DNA of 64,000 nt from Nocardia huaxiensis (GTDB taxonomy: Bacteria; Actinomycetota; Actinomycetes; Mycobacteriales; Mycobacteriaceae): assembly GCF_013744875.1 (NCBI RefSeq), contig NZ_CP059399.1, positions 558,001 through 622,000 on the forward strand, written 5' to 3'. Below the pieces are notes generated by a model. That model was not told the origin of the DNA. It worked only from the letters and a program-made list of their open reading frames with translations, and did no database searches. Positions 30,762 through 41,366 of this stretch are shown here, piece after piece. The position numbers and the translations under genes are program-made. Position 1 is the stretch's first letter, and the number at the start of each line of letters is the position of its first letter.

Positions 30762-33700
30762 ATGGGAATCAAGGTTTCCCTCGAACATCGCACGACCTAC
30801 ACCTTCGACCGGCCGGTCCTGATCCATCCCCACGTGGTGCGTTTGCGCCCGGCGCCGCACACGCGCACGGCCATCGAGGCGTACTCCATGCGGGTCACGC
30901 CGGCCGACCACTGGGTGAACTGGCAGCAGGACGTGTTCGGGAACTTCATGGCGCGCCTCATCTTTCACGAGCCGGCGCGCGAATTGTCCATCACCGTCGG
31001 ATTGATCGCCGAACTGGAGGCGCTCAACCCGTTCGACCTGTTCGCCGAGGATTACGCCGAACGTTTCCCGTTCGAGTATCCGCCGCAGCTGGCCGCCGAC
31101 CTCGAGGCGTATCTGCGACCGGTGGACGAATACGAATCCGGTTCGGGCCCCGGCGAATCCGTGCGCGCCTGGGTGCGCCGCCACCATCCGCACGAACGGC
31201 CCAAGAGCATCGACTTCCTGGTGGACGTGAACCGGGCCCTGCACCGGGAGATCGGCTACACCATCCGCATGGAACCGGGCGTGCAGACCCCGGACCACAC
31301 CCTGCGCACGAAACTCGGCTCCTGCCGGGATTCGGCCTGGCTGCTGGTGTCCATCATGCGCGAATTCGGCCTCGCCGCCCGTTTCGTCTCCGGCTATCTC
31401 ATCCAGCTCGCCCAGGACGTGCCCTCCCTCGACGGACCCTCCGGCCCCCCAGCCGATTTCACCGACCTGCACGCCTGGACCGAGGTCTACCTCCCCGGCG
31501 CGGGCTGGATCGGCCTCGACCCCACCTCCGGCCTGTGGGCGACCGAGGGCCACATTCCCCTCGCCGCCACCCCGCACCCGGTGTCCTCGGCCCCCATCAC
31601 CGGCGCCACCGAACCGGTGAAAGCCACCCTCGATTTCGCGAATACGGTCCGTCGCATTCACGAGGATCCCCGAGTAACCCTGCCCTACCGTGATATTCAG
31701 TGGCATCGCATAGCCGCCCTCGGCGCGGCGGTGGACGCCCGCTCCGAGGCCGCCGGCATCGGCCTGACCGTCGGCGGCGAACCCACCTTCGTCTCCCTCG
31801 ACGACCAGACCTCGCCCGAATGGACCACCGCCGCCGACGGCCCGCACAAACGGCAACGCGCCGCCGACCTCGCCCAGCGCCTGCGCCGCATCTACGCACC
31901 GCACGGCCTCGTGCAATACCGCCAGGGCAAGTGGTATCCGGGAGAACCCTTGCCGCGCTGGGAAATAGCCACCCTCTGGCGCGCCGACGGTCAACCCCTG
32001 TGGAACAACCCCGACCTTCTCGCGGACCCCTGGTTGACCGAACCCACTCCGGGACAGTCGAATCCGGAGACGGCGTGCGAAATCATCGAGCACATCGCGG
32101 ACGGACTGGGCCTGCCACGCACTCAGGTCCGCCCGGCCTACGAGGATTCGCTGCTGCGCCTGGCCGCGAAAAACCGCGTCCCGGAGGGTGACCCGGTCGA
32201 ATCCGAGGACGACATCGCACCCGGTGAGGACTCGGTCCAGGCGCGAAAAGCCATGCTCGCCAAGCTGGACACCCCGGTCGACGAACCCGCCGCCTACGTC
32301 CTGCCGCTGCACCGCAAAGCCGACGACGCCGGCTGGGCGAGCGCGGACTGGCAGCTGCGCCGCGGCCGAATAGTACTGGCCGAAGGCGATTCTCCCGCCG
32401 GACTGCGACTGCCGCTCGGTGCGATCTCCTGGCACGCACCACCGGTCCGCCCGGACTCCGATCCGGTGATCGTGTACCCACTGCGGACCAGCGACGAGCT
32501 GAGCGCCGCGGATGAGGGCGGAGACGAAGCGGACGCACTCCCGGCCGATGAGCTCCGGGCGGACGGCGCGGCGATGGCGACGCCCGCACGGCAGCCGGGC
32601 GACGAGCCGCGCGCGGTGGTGGAACCTGCCGACCATGCGCCGATCACCGCGCTGGTTGCGGAGGTGCGGGACGGGCGGTTGTTCGTTTTCCTGCCGCCGG
32701 TGCAGGAGCTGGAGGCGTTCCTGGATCTGGTGCGGCGGGTGGAGGCCGCGGTGGTGGCGGTCGGGCAGCCGATCGTGCTGGAAGGGTACGGGCCGCCGGT
32801 GGATACGCGGCTGGAGAGTTTGTCGATCACGCCGGATCCCGGGGTGATCGAGGTGAATGTGCAGCCGACCGGGAGTTTCGCGGCGCAGGCGGAGTTGCTG
32901 GAGAACCTGTACGAACAGGCTCGGCTGGCGCGGCTCACCACCGAATCGTTCGATGTGGACGGGTCGCACAGTGGGACCGGCGGCGGCAATCACATCACGC
33001 TGGGCGGGCAGACTCCGGCGCGGTCGCCGCTGCTGCGCAGGCCGGATCTGCTGGTGTCGATGCTGACCTACTGGCAGCGGCATCCGTCGCTGTCATACCT
33101 GTTCTCGGGGCGGTTCATCGGGCCGACCTCGCAGGCCCCGCGCGTCGACGAGGGCCGGCCCGAGGCGCTGTACGAACTGGAGATCGCCTTCGCGGAGATC
33201 GCCCGGCTGAGCAGACTGCACGCCGAGCAGCGGGCAGCCGAGCCGGGCCCGCCCGAGCCCTTCGAAACCGCGTGCGCGCCTTGGGAAGTGGATCGCGCGC
33301 TGCGGCATCTGCTCACGGATCTCACCGGCAATACGCATCGCGCCGAGTTCTGCATCGACAAGCTCTACAGTCCGGAGTCCGCGCGCGGCCGCCTCGGCCT
33401 GGTGGAGTTGCGCGGGTTCGAGATGCCGCCGCACTTCCGCATGGCCATGGTGCAGTCGCTGCTGGTGCGGGCGCTGGTGCTGCGGTTCTGGGAGCGGCCG
33501 TACACCGCACCGCTGCTGCGGCACGGGGCGAATCTGCACGGCCGGTATCTGCTGCCGCACTACCTGCTGGCCGATATCGCCGATGTCGCGGCCGATCTGC
33601 GCTCGCACGGTATCGAATTCGATATCAGCTGGCTCGATCCGTTCGCCGAGTTCCGTTTTCCCCGCATCGGCACGGTGGTACTCGGGGATATGGAAGTGGA

Positions 33701-34247
33701 ACTGCGCGGTGCGATCGAACCGTGGAACACGCTCGGTGAGCAGACCGTCGCCTCCGGCACCGCCCGCTATGTGGATTCGTCGGTGGAGCGCCTGCAGGTG
33801 CGGGTGTCCGGCGTGGATCGCGGCCGATACGCGGTGACCTGCAATGGTTTCCCGGTGCCGCTGATGCCCGCGGGGAAGGCGGATGTGCAGGTGGCGGGTG
33901 TGCGGTTCCGCGCCTGGCAGCCACCGAATTCGCTGCATCCCTCGCTGACGGTGGACGCGCCGCTGGTGTTCGACGTGGTGGATCTGGAGACCGGTCTGTC
34001 GCGCGGCGGCTGCACCTATTACGTGTCCGATCCGGGCGGTCTGTTCTACGACACCCCGCCGGTCAACGAACTCGCCGCGCAATCCCGGCGCAACCGGCGT
34101 TTCGCACCTTCCGGACATACTCCGGGACCGGTCGACATCGCCGATCTGCGTGCCAAAATGGCCATACAGGCCACCGACATCGGCGCGCCCGGAATCCTCG
34201 ATCTGCGCCGGGCGCGCACGGTGTGGGGCACGACCCGCGACCGATAG
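30762..34247 (+). CDS. Transglutaminase-like / DUF2126 protein (Rv2566-like)
   Basis: 1161 residues. The N-terminal part has a bacterial transglutaminase N domain (VSLEHRTTYTFDRPVLIHPH) and a transglutaminase-like papain fold with catalytic Cys188 (LGSCRDSAWLL), His237 (DLHAWTEVYLPG) and Asp253 (GLDPT). The remaining ~850 residues are the DUF2126 module, with VGGEPTFVSLDDQ near residue 340 and, further on, LVELRGFEMPPHFRMA and DAPLVFDVVD. Family members are found with circularly permuted ATP-grasp and alpha-E proteins, a set proposed from comparative genomics to make and cut peptide or isopeptide bonds. ATG 30762 is used, with an adjacent in-frame GTG 3 bases earlier. The next gene starts 21 bases downstream. 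Confidence 0.85.
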   Translation: MGIKVSLEHRTTYTFDRPVLIHPHVVRLRPAPHTRTAIEAYSMRVTPADHWVNWQQDVFGNFMARLIFHEPARELSITVGLIAELEALNPFDLFAEDYAERFPFEYPPQLAADLEAYLRPVDEYESGSGPGESVRAWVRRHHPHERPKSIDFLVDVNRALHREIGYTIRMEPGVQTPDHTLRTKLGSCRDSAWLLVSIMREFGLAARFVSGYLIQLAQDVPSLDGPSGPPADFTDLHAWTEVYLPGAGWIGLDPTSGLWATEGHIPLAATPHPVSSAPITGATEPVKATLDFANTVRRIHEDPRVTLPYRDIQWHRIAALGAAVDARSEAAGIGLTVGGEPTFVSLDDQTSPEWTTAADGPHKRQRAADLAQRLRRIYAPHGLVQYRQGKWYPGEPLPRWEIATLWRADGQPLWNNPDLLADPWLTEPTPGQSNPETACEIIEHIADGLGLPRTQVRPAYEDSLLRLAAKNRVPEGDPVESEDDIAPGEDSVQARKAMLAKLDTPVDEPAAYVLPLHRKADDAGWASADWQLRRGRIVLAEGDSPAGLRLPLGAISWHAPPVRPDSDPVIVYPLRTSDELSAADEGGDEADALPADELRADGAAMATPARQPGDEPRAVVEPADHAPITALVAEVRDGRLFVFLPPVQELEAFLDLVRRVEAAVVAVGQPIVLEGYGPPVDTRLESLSITPDPGVIEVNVQPTGSFAAQAELLENLYEQARLARLTTESFDVDGSHSGTGGGNHITLGGQTPARSPLLRRPDLLVSMLTYWQRHPSLSYLFSGRFIGPTSQAPRVDEGRPEALYELEIAFAEIARLSRLHAEQRAAEPGPPEPFETACAPWEVDRALRHLLTDLTGNTHRAEFCIDKLYSPESARGRLGLVELRGFEMPPHFRMAMVQSLLVRALVLRFWERPYTAPLLRHGANLHGRYLLPHYLLADIADVAADLRSHGIEFDISWLDPFAEFRFPRIGTVVLGDMEVELRGAIEPWNTLGEQTVASGTARYVDSSVERLQVRVSGVDRGRYAVTCNGFPVPLMPAGKADVQVAGVRFRAWQPPNSLHPSLTVDAPLVFDVVDLETGLSRGGCTYYVSDPGGLFYDTPPVNELAAQSRRNRRFAPSGHTPGPVDIADLRAKMAIQATDIGAPGILDLRRARTVWGTTRDR

Positions 34248-34268
34248 GCACACCCGGGGAGTGGAGCG

Positions 34269-37200
34269 GTGACAGTGCTGGACACGACGCCACCCGGTGA
34301 CGCCACGGCCGAACCACCGGACCGATGGACCGCCACCCGCGCGCAGGTCGCCGGCGAATACGCGAAATACCGTGCGGCGGCGGCCGATACCGGCGCGTTC
34401 GACGCCTGCGGGCTGCCCACCGGCGGCTACTACGACGAACTCGTCGACAGCGCCGGCCGCCTGCGCGACTCCTGGACCGAACTGTCCGCCGACTTCCTCG
34501 AACAGGGGCGAGACGGCCTGCACCGCATCAACGATCGAGTGCGGCGGCTCATCGAGGACGACGGCATCACCTACACCGAACTCACGCCCACCGACGAACC
34601 CGACACCCCCTCCCCGTGGCGGCTCGACCCGATCCCGCTGCTCGTCTCCGACACCGACTGGACGACCCTGGAATCCGGTGTCGTGCAACGCTCCCGGCTG
34701 CTCGACGCCATCCTCGCCGACGTGTACGGGCCGCGCCGCCTGCTCACCTCCGGACTGCTGCCCGCTCGCATAGTGTTCGGGCACACCGGTTATGTGCGTG
34801 CCGCACATGGCATCTCGCTGCCCGGCAGGCATCAGCTGTTCCTGCACGCCTGCGATGTCAGCCGCTGGAACGACGGCGGCTTCCGCGTCCTCGCCGACTG
34901 GGCGCAAGCGCCTTCCGGTGCGGGCTACGCGCTGGCCGACCGCCGCGTGGTGTCGGCGGCCATCCCCGAAGCCTTCGAACTGGCCAGCCCGCGCCCGCTC
35001 AACCCCTTCGTGCGCGCCATGCGCCTGATGCTCATCGAAGCCGCTCCGCGCGCCGCGGACGAGGAACCGGTCGTGGTCGTGCTGAGTCCCGGCGTGCACT
35101 CCGAAACCGCTTTCGATCAGGCGTATCTGGCCTCGGTGCTGGGTTTCCCGCTGGTGGAGAGCGCGGATCTGGTGGTCCGCGACGGCTTCCTGTGGATGCG
35201 CTCGCTCGGCACGCTGAAACGCGTCGATGTCGTCCTGCGCCGCGTGGACGCCGAATTCTCCGACCCGCTCGACCTGCGTCCCGACTCGCGGCTGGGCGTG
35301 GTCGGTCTGGTGGAGGTGCTGCGCCGCGGCGCGGTCACCGTGGTCAACACGCTGGGCAGCGGCCTGCTGGAAAGCCCCGCGCTGTCGGCCTTCCTGCCGC
35401 GCCTGGCCCGCACGCTGCTCGACGAGGACCTGAAACTGCCCGGCCTCCACTCCTATTGGGGCGGTGACGACCTCGAACGCACCCAGCTGATCGCCCAGCT
35501 GCACCGCCTGATCCTGCGCTCCACCGTCGACGGCTCCACCGTCTTCGGCCCGCTGCTCACCCGCGCCCAACTCGCCGAATGGCGCACGCGCATCGATGCC
35601 GAGGGCTGGCGCTGGACCGGCCAGGAACCCGCCCGCTTCTCCGTGGCCCCCGCCGTAGCCGGCCAGGGTGAACTCGCCGCCGCCCCGGTCGAATTCCGCC
35701 TCTTCTCCCTGGCGGGCCGTGTCGGCTACCGCGTCATGGCGGGCGGACTCGGCCAGCTTCACCAGCGCACCGGACCCGACGGCATGATCGGCGAGGCCGC
35801 CGCCAAGGACATCTGGGTCCACGCCACCCCCGCCACCGTCCCGGCCGTGGAGGTTCTCGAGGAACGAGAACGCCGCGCCCCGGCCGCACCGGCACTCGAG
35901 GTCGTCAGCTCCCCGCGCGTCCTCAACGACCTGTTCTGGCTGGGCCGCTACGGCGAACGCGCCGAGGCGACGGTCCGCCTCCTCACCGCGATCCACGACC
36001 GATACCAGGACTACCGCTACCGCCCCTGGCTGGAGGGCGCGGAAGCCATGCCCGTCCTCATCGCCGCCCTGAGCCACATGACCGGCACCACCCTGCCACC
36101 CCCGAAAAAGAAGACAGCACAGCGGCATCCGATCACCGCGCCCGGACCTGGGGCAGATCGAACCCCGGAATCGGGCAGTCCCGCCGGAGATCCGCGGGAG
36201 CGGAACGCCCCCGCCCGCAACCGGCCCGCGGAACCGCCGGATCGGTCGGGTGCGCCGCCGGGCGGGCGTGGGCAGTCGCAGCGCCAGGGGGAACAGTGGC
36301 AGAGTCGGGAGCCGGGCCGGGGCGAGCGGCAGGACCCGGAGCCGCCGGACCCGGGTGAGTGGTGGCAGCTTCCGGGCGCGGGGGCGCCGGGGTACGGCGG
36401 GTCGGCGAAATCGATGCGCCGGCGGGAGTATTCGGATGAGCCGACCATGCCGATCGCCCTGCCGGGCGCATCCCGGCGCGATCACGACTATCTGCTGGCG
36501 CTGACGGTCGATCGTGAGCTGCCCGGGTCGCTCGCGTACGCCATGGACCGCTATGCGAAAGCCGCTCGCGCCGTGCGAGATCAGCTGTCGCCGGACACCT
36601 GGATGATTCTCGGATCGGTCGATCGGGCACTGTCGGAATACCGTGCGGCGCGCGGAGATCGGGGTGCGGCGCTGGCGGCGGTGCATTCGCGGGCACTGTC
36701 GGCCTTGCTGGCGTTGACCGGGATCGACTCGGAAAGCGTTGTGCGCGACACGGGTTGGTACGTGATGGACATCGGCCGCCGGCTCGAGCGCGGGCTGGCG
36801 CTGTCGGCACTCATGCGGGCCGCCCTCACCAGCGTCTATCCGCCCGAGACCGATCGGGTGGTCACCGACGCGGTGCTGTCGGCGACCGTTTCCTCGGTGA
36901 GTTACCGTCGCCGCCACCGGGATTCGGTGCGCATCTCCGCCGTGGCCGGACTGCTGCTGTTCGATGCGAGCAGCCCGCGCTCGCTGGCGTATCAGCTGGA
37001 GCGACTGGACGCCGACTTCCTGGCCCTGCCCGCGACCTCCGGATCCTCACGCCCGCAACGACTCCTGAGCGACGCGCGGCGCATGCTCCATCGCATCGAC
37101 CCGGCCGACCTGGAGGTCACCGGGGAGGACGGCCGGCGCACCGAACTCGCCGACCTGCTGGACGGCGTGCACCTGCGGCTGCGCAAGATCGCCGAATCCT

Positions 37201-37271
37201 TCGAGCTGACCAGGCTTTCGGTGCCGCGCGAGATTCAGCCGCTGTGGGGTTCGGCGCGGGTGGTGGGGTGA
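34269..37271 (+). CDS. Circularly permuted ATP-grasp / alpha-E fusion protein (Rv2567-like)
   Basis: 1000 residues from GTG 34269. Residues about 20-530 form the circularly permuted ATP-grasp module, an ATP-dependent carboxylate-amine ligase fold (FGHTGYVRAAHGISLPG, VVVLSPGVHSETAFDQAYLA, PDSRLGVVGLVEVL). The alpha-E helical domain starts near 548 (PRVLNDLFWLGRYGERAEAT). It is interrupted at about 605-735 by a Pro/Arg/Gly-rich, probably disordered segment and resumes at HDYLLALTVDRELPGSLAYA. The known family role is only predicted: ligation of amino acids or peptides. Its stop overlaps the next start (GTGA), so the downstream transglutaminase is translationally coupled. Confidence 0.87.
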   Translation: MTVLDTTPPGDATAEPPDRWTATRAQVAGEYAKYRAAAADTGAFDACGLPTGGYYDELVDSAGRLRDSWTELSADFLEQGRDGLHRINDRVRRLIEDDGITYTELTPTDEPDTPSPWRLDPIPLLVSDTDWTTLESGVVQRSRLLDAILADVYGPRRLLTSGLLPARIVFGHTGYVRAAHGISLPGRHQLFLHACDVSRWNDGGFRVLADWAQAPSGAGYALADRRVVSAAIPEAFELASPRPLNPFVRAMRLMLIEAAPRAADEEPVVVVLSPGVHSETAFDQAYLASVLGFPLVESADLVVRDGFLWMRSLGTLKRVDVVLRRVDAEFSDPLDLRPDSRLGVVGLVEVLRRGAVTVVNTLGSGLLESPALSAFLPRLARTLLDEDLKLPGLHSYWGGDDLERTQLIAQLHRLILRSTVDGSTVFGPLLTRAQLAEWRTRIDAEGWRWTGQEPARFSVAPAVAGQGELAAAPVEFRLFSLAGRVGYRVMAGGLGQLHQRTGPDGMIGEAAAKDIWVHATPATVPAVEVLEERERRAPAAPALEVVSSPRVLNDLFWLGRYGERAEATVRLLTAIHDRYQDYRYRPWLEGAEAMPVLIAALSHMTGTTLPPPKKKTAQRHPITAPGPGADRTPESGSPAGDPRERNAPARNRPAEPPDRSGAPPGGRGQSQRQGEQWQSREPGRGERQDPEPPDPGEWWQLPGAGAPGYGGSAKSMRRREYSDEPTMPIALPGASRRDHDYLLALTVDRELPGSLAYAMDRYAKAARAVRDQLSPDTWMILGSVDRALSEYRAARGDRGAALAAVHSRALSALLALTGIDSESVVRDTGWYVMDIGRRLERGLALSALMRAALTSVYPPETDRVVTDAVLSATVSSVSYRRRHRDSVRISAVAGLLLFDASSPRSLAYQLERLDADFLALPATSGSSRPQRLLSDARRMLHRIDPADLEVTGEDGRRTELADLLDGVHLRLRKIAESFELTRLSVPREIQPLWGSARVVG

Positions 37272-38155
37272 GCGTGCGCAGATATCGGGTTCAGCATCGC
37301 ACCGTCTACGAGTACTCGGACGTGGTGACCAGCTCCTACGGTCGGGCCTACCTGACGCCCCGGGAATTCCCGGGGCAGCGGCTGCTGTCGCACGATATCC
37401 ACGTCGACCCCGTGCCGTCGGACCGGTCGGTCGGCGCCGACGTGTACGGCAATACGACCCTGTATTTCCATGTCACCGCCGACCACGAACGGCTGGAGGT
37501 GACCGGCGAATCCCTGGTCGATGTCGGCCGCCCCGCCGAAATGCCGGACGTCCCCTGGGAGATGGCCCGCCCCGCCACCGAGAATGGTCCGCTCGCCGTC
37601 GAATTCGCCCTCGATCTGACCCCGCCCGAACTCACCCCTGGCATCGCCGCCTATGCCGCGCAGTCGTTTCCGCCCGGCCGCCCACTGCCCGAGGCGGTGG
37701 CCGAACTCACCACCCGCATCCACACCGACTTCACCTACGAGTCCGGTTCCACCACCGTCAGCACCAGTGTCGCCGACGTTTTCCAGGCGCGCGCAGGGGT
37801 GTGCCAGGATTTCGCCCGGCTCGCCATCGCCTGTCTGCGCTCGCGGGGTCTGGCCGCCCGCTACGTCTCCGGCTACCTCTCCACCGACCCGCCGCCGGGC
37901 AAGGAACGCATGGTCGGCGTGGACGCCACACACGCCTGGGCCGCGGTCTGGCTGCCGGACGCTCCCGGACCGGGCCGCTGGATCGGATTCGACCCCACCA
38001 ACGACCAGTTCGCGAACGACCGCTACGTCACCGTCGCGTGGGGCCGCGACTACGCCGACGTCCCGCCCCTGCGCGGCATCATCTACACCGACGCCAAGGA
38101 GAGCACCATCACCGTCTCCGTCGACGTGGCCCCGCTCGAGGTGCCCGATGCGTGA
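37268..38155 (+). CDS. Transglutaminase-like cysteine protease-fold protein (Rv2569c-like)
   Basis: 295 residues from GTG 37268, which overlaps the previous stop; GTG 37274 is an alternative. N-terminal bacterial transglutaminase domain (YRVQHRTVYEYSDVV), then the papain-like core with Cys179 (AGVCQDFARLA), His222 (DATHAWAAVWLP) and Asp242 (GFDPTNDQF). All three catalytic residues are present, so an active hydrolase or transferase is likely. Such proteins usually cleave or remodel peptides rather than crosslink proteins. It overlaps the metallopeptidase gene by 8 bases and belongs to one tightly packed operon. Confidence 0.88.
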   Translation: MSVRRYRVQHRTVYEYSDVVTSSYGRAYLTPREFPGQRLLSHDIHVDPVPSDRSVGADVYGNTTLYFHVTADHERLEVTGESLVDVGRPAEMPDVPWEMARPATENGPLAVEFALDLTPPELTPGIAAYAAQSFPPGRPLPEAVAELTTRIHTDFTYESGSTTVSTSVADVFQARAGVCQDFARLAIACLRSRGLAARYVSGYLSTDPPPGKERMVGVDATHAWAAVWLPDAPGPGRWIGFDPTNDQFANDRYVTVAWGRDYADVPPLRGIIYTDAKESTITVSVDVAPLEVPDA

Positions 38156-39179
38156 TTTCAGCTGCCCCCGCTGCGGTCAGCGGCTCGCCTTCGAGAACAG
38201 CCTGTGCCTGAACTGCGGCAGCCCACTGGGTTTCAGCCTCGCCGAACGGTCGATCCTGGTGCTCGCCGACGAACCGAAACCTGATCAGGCCGACAACGAC
38301 GGCACCGTCGACGCCCAGCGCTACCAGTTGTGCCCCAATCGGCATGTGGCCGAATGCAACTGGCTGGTCCCCGCCCCGAACGGCGACCCGCCCCCGCTGT
38401 GCGAGTCCTGCCGCCTCACCCGCACCCGCCCCAATGACGGTGACGCCGAATCGCTTCCGGCCTTCGCCGAGGCCGAGGGCGCCAAACGCCGGCTCGTCCT
38501 GGAACTCACCGAACTGGGCCTGCCCATCGTCGACCGCGACACCGATCCCGAGCACGGCCTGGCCTTCGACCTGCTCTCCAGCGCCGCCGAACACGTCGTC
38601 ACCGGCCACGAGAACGGCGTGGTCACCCTCGACCTGGCCGAGGGCGACGACGTGCATCGCGAGCAGCTGCGCGTGGAGATGGACGAGCCCTACCGCACCC
38701 TGCTCGGCCACTTCCGCCATGAGATCGGTCACTACTATTTCCAAGTCCTGATCAGCACCGATGCCACCCTGAACCGCTACCGCGAACTCTTCGGCGACCC
38801 CTACGCCGACTACCAACGGGCCCTGGACCGGCACTACGCCGAGGGCCCGCCCGCGGGCTGGGAGAACACGCACGTCTCCACCTACGCCACCATGCATTCC
38901 GCCGAGGACTGGGCCGAGACCTTCGCCCACTACCTGCACATCCGCGACACCCTGGACACCGCGGCCGCGTTCGGATTCGCTCCCGCCGGAGCCACTTTCG
39001 AGCGCCCGCAGGTGGGCCGCGCCGGTTTCGACCGCATCATCGACCTGTGGCTGCCGCTGGCCTGGTCGCTCAATATGCTCAATCGCTCCATGGGCCATCA
39101 CGACCTGTACCCGTTCGTGCTGGCCGATCCGGTGCTCGCCAAAATGCGCTTCATCCATGAACTGTGTGCGGGACTATGA
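38148..39179 (+). CDS. Putative zinc-binding metallopeptidase (Rv2568c-like)
   Basis: 343 residues from ATG 38148. N-terminal zinc ribbon (CPRCGQRL, CLNCGSPL) and a second Cys set (LCPNRHVAEC, LCESCRL). The C-terminal catalytic part has HEIGH at 191-195, the HExxH motif of zinc metallopeptidases, followed by WAETFAHYLHIRDTLDT, which can supply the third ligand. It is the last gene of the operon, and its start lies inside the preceding gene. With the ATP-grasp and transglutaminase genes it suggests a make-and-trim peptide modification pathway, with substrate unknown. Confidence 0.87.
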   Translation: MRDFSCPRCGQRLAFENSLCLNCGSPLGFSLAERSILVLADEPKPDQADNDGTVDAQRYQLCPNRHVAECNWLVPAPNGDPPPLCESCRLTRTRPNDGDAESLPAFAEAEGAKRRLVLELTELGLPIVDRDTDPEHGLAFDLLSSAAEHVVTGHENGVVTLDLAEGDDVHREQLRVEMDEPYRTLLGHFRHEIGHYYFQVLISTDATLNRYRELFGDPYADYQRALDRHYAEGPPAGWENTHVSTYATMHSAEDWAETFAHYLHIRDTLDTAAAFGFAPAGATFERPQVGRAGFDRIIDLWLPLAWSLNMLNRSMGHHDLYPFVLADPVLAKMRFIHELCAGL

Positions 39180-39239
39180 AGTGGTGTCCCCCGATGTGGC
39201 GCCGGTCGCCCCCGCTTCCGGGCTTCTATCGCGCCCCTG

Positions 39240-39245
39240 TAAACT
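39240..39245 (+). promoter_or_regulatory. -10 element of the leuA leader transcript
   Basis: TAAACT preceded by TG in CCTGTAAACT. Transcription would start about 39252, only a few bases before the leader-peptide ATG at 39256, so the leader peptide would be translated from an almost leaderless transcript. Confidence 0.5.
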
Positions 39246-39255
39246 GCTGATCATC

Positions 39256-39300
39256 ATGCAGCGGGCACTTCTTCTCCTCGGCCGCCGCGACGGGTTCTGA
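39256..39300 (+). CDS. leuL: leuA leader peptide
   Basis: 14-codon open frame MQRALLLLGRRDGF with four consecutive Leu codons (39268-39279), too short for usual gene calling. It is followed by an RNA hairpin whose first arm overlaps its last codons. This is the layout of a ribosome-mediated attenuator: when charged Leu-tRNA is short the ribosome stalls at the Leu run and changes downstream RNA folding. Leader peptides before leuA are known in corynebacteria and streptomycetes. Confidence 0.75.
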   Translation: MQRALLLLGRRDGF

Positions 39301-39322
39301 TACGGACTGGCTCCCGTCGCGG
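39285..39322 (+). promoter_or_regulatory. Attenuator hairpin upstream of leuA
   Basis: Arms CCGCGACGGG (39285-39294) and CCCGTCGCGG (39313-39322) pair perfectly around an 18-base loop. The left arm lies in the last codons of the leader peptide, so a ribosome reaching the stop would cover it. No U-tract follows directly. Control could therefore be through Rho, a competing downstream fold (CCCACACTTTGGG around 39343-39355) or leuA translation. Confidence 0.6.
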
Positions 39323-39380
39323 GTGTTAGTCGTGCCGGTCTACCCACACTTTGGGATCAAAGCCACTCTCTCGGAGATAA

Positions 39381-41189
<1,809 letters not shown>

Positions 41190-41210
41190 CCGCCAACGAG
41201 ATTCGCGTTG

Positions 41211-41251
41211 CTGCCCCGCAACCCACGGATGAACGTGTGGTTGCGGGGCAG
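41211..41251 (+). terminator. Terminator after leuA
   Basis: CTGCCCCGCAACC (41211 on) pairs with GGTTGCGGGGCAG (ending 41251), and inner CAC/GTG pairs extend the stem. The hairpin is stable and GC-rich without a T-run, the usual actinobacterial style. Confidence 0.7.
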
Positions 41252-41366
41252 TTGCGCAGGTACGCCAAGGTTCACCAGGCCCGGATGCGATCGGGTCGGT
41301 GATGTTAGCGTTGAAACGCATTAGCGCCGAGCTCTCTGCTCGAACAGCCGGGCAGATGGGGGACAC

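Noticed and set aside
30636..33083. Upstream extension of the small Cys/His-rich gene on the minus strand
   Set aside because: It lies antisense to the transglutaminase gene; the start at 30635 has a very good ribosome binding site.
33093..36917. 3.8-kb minus-strand frame opposite the transglutaminase/ATP-grasp genes
   Set aside because: Antisense of two overlapping conserved genes; no domain features.
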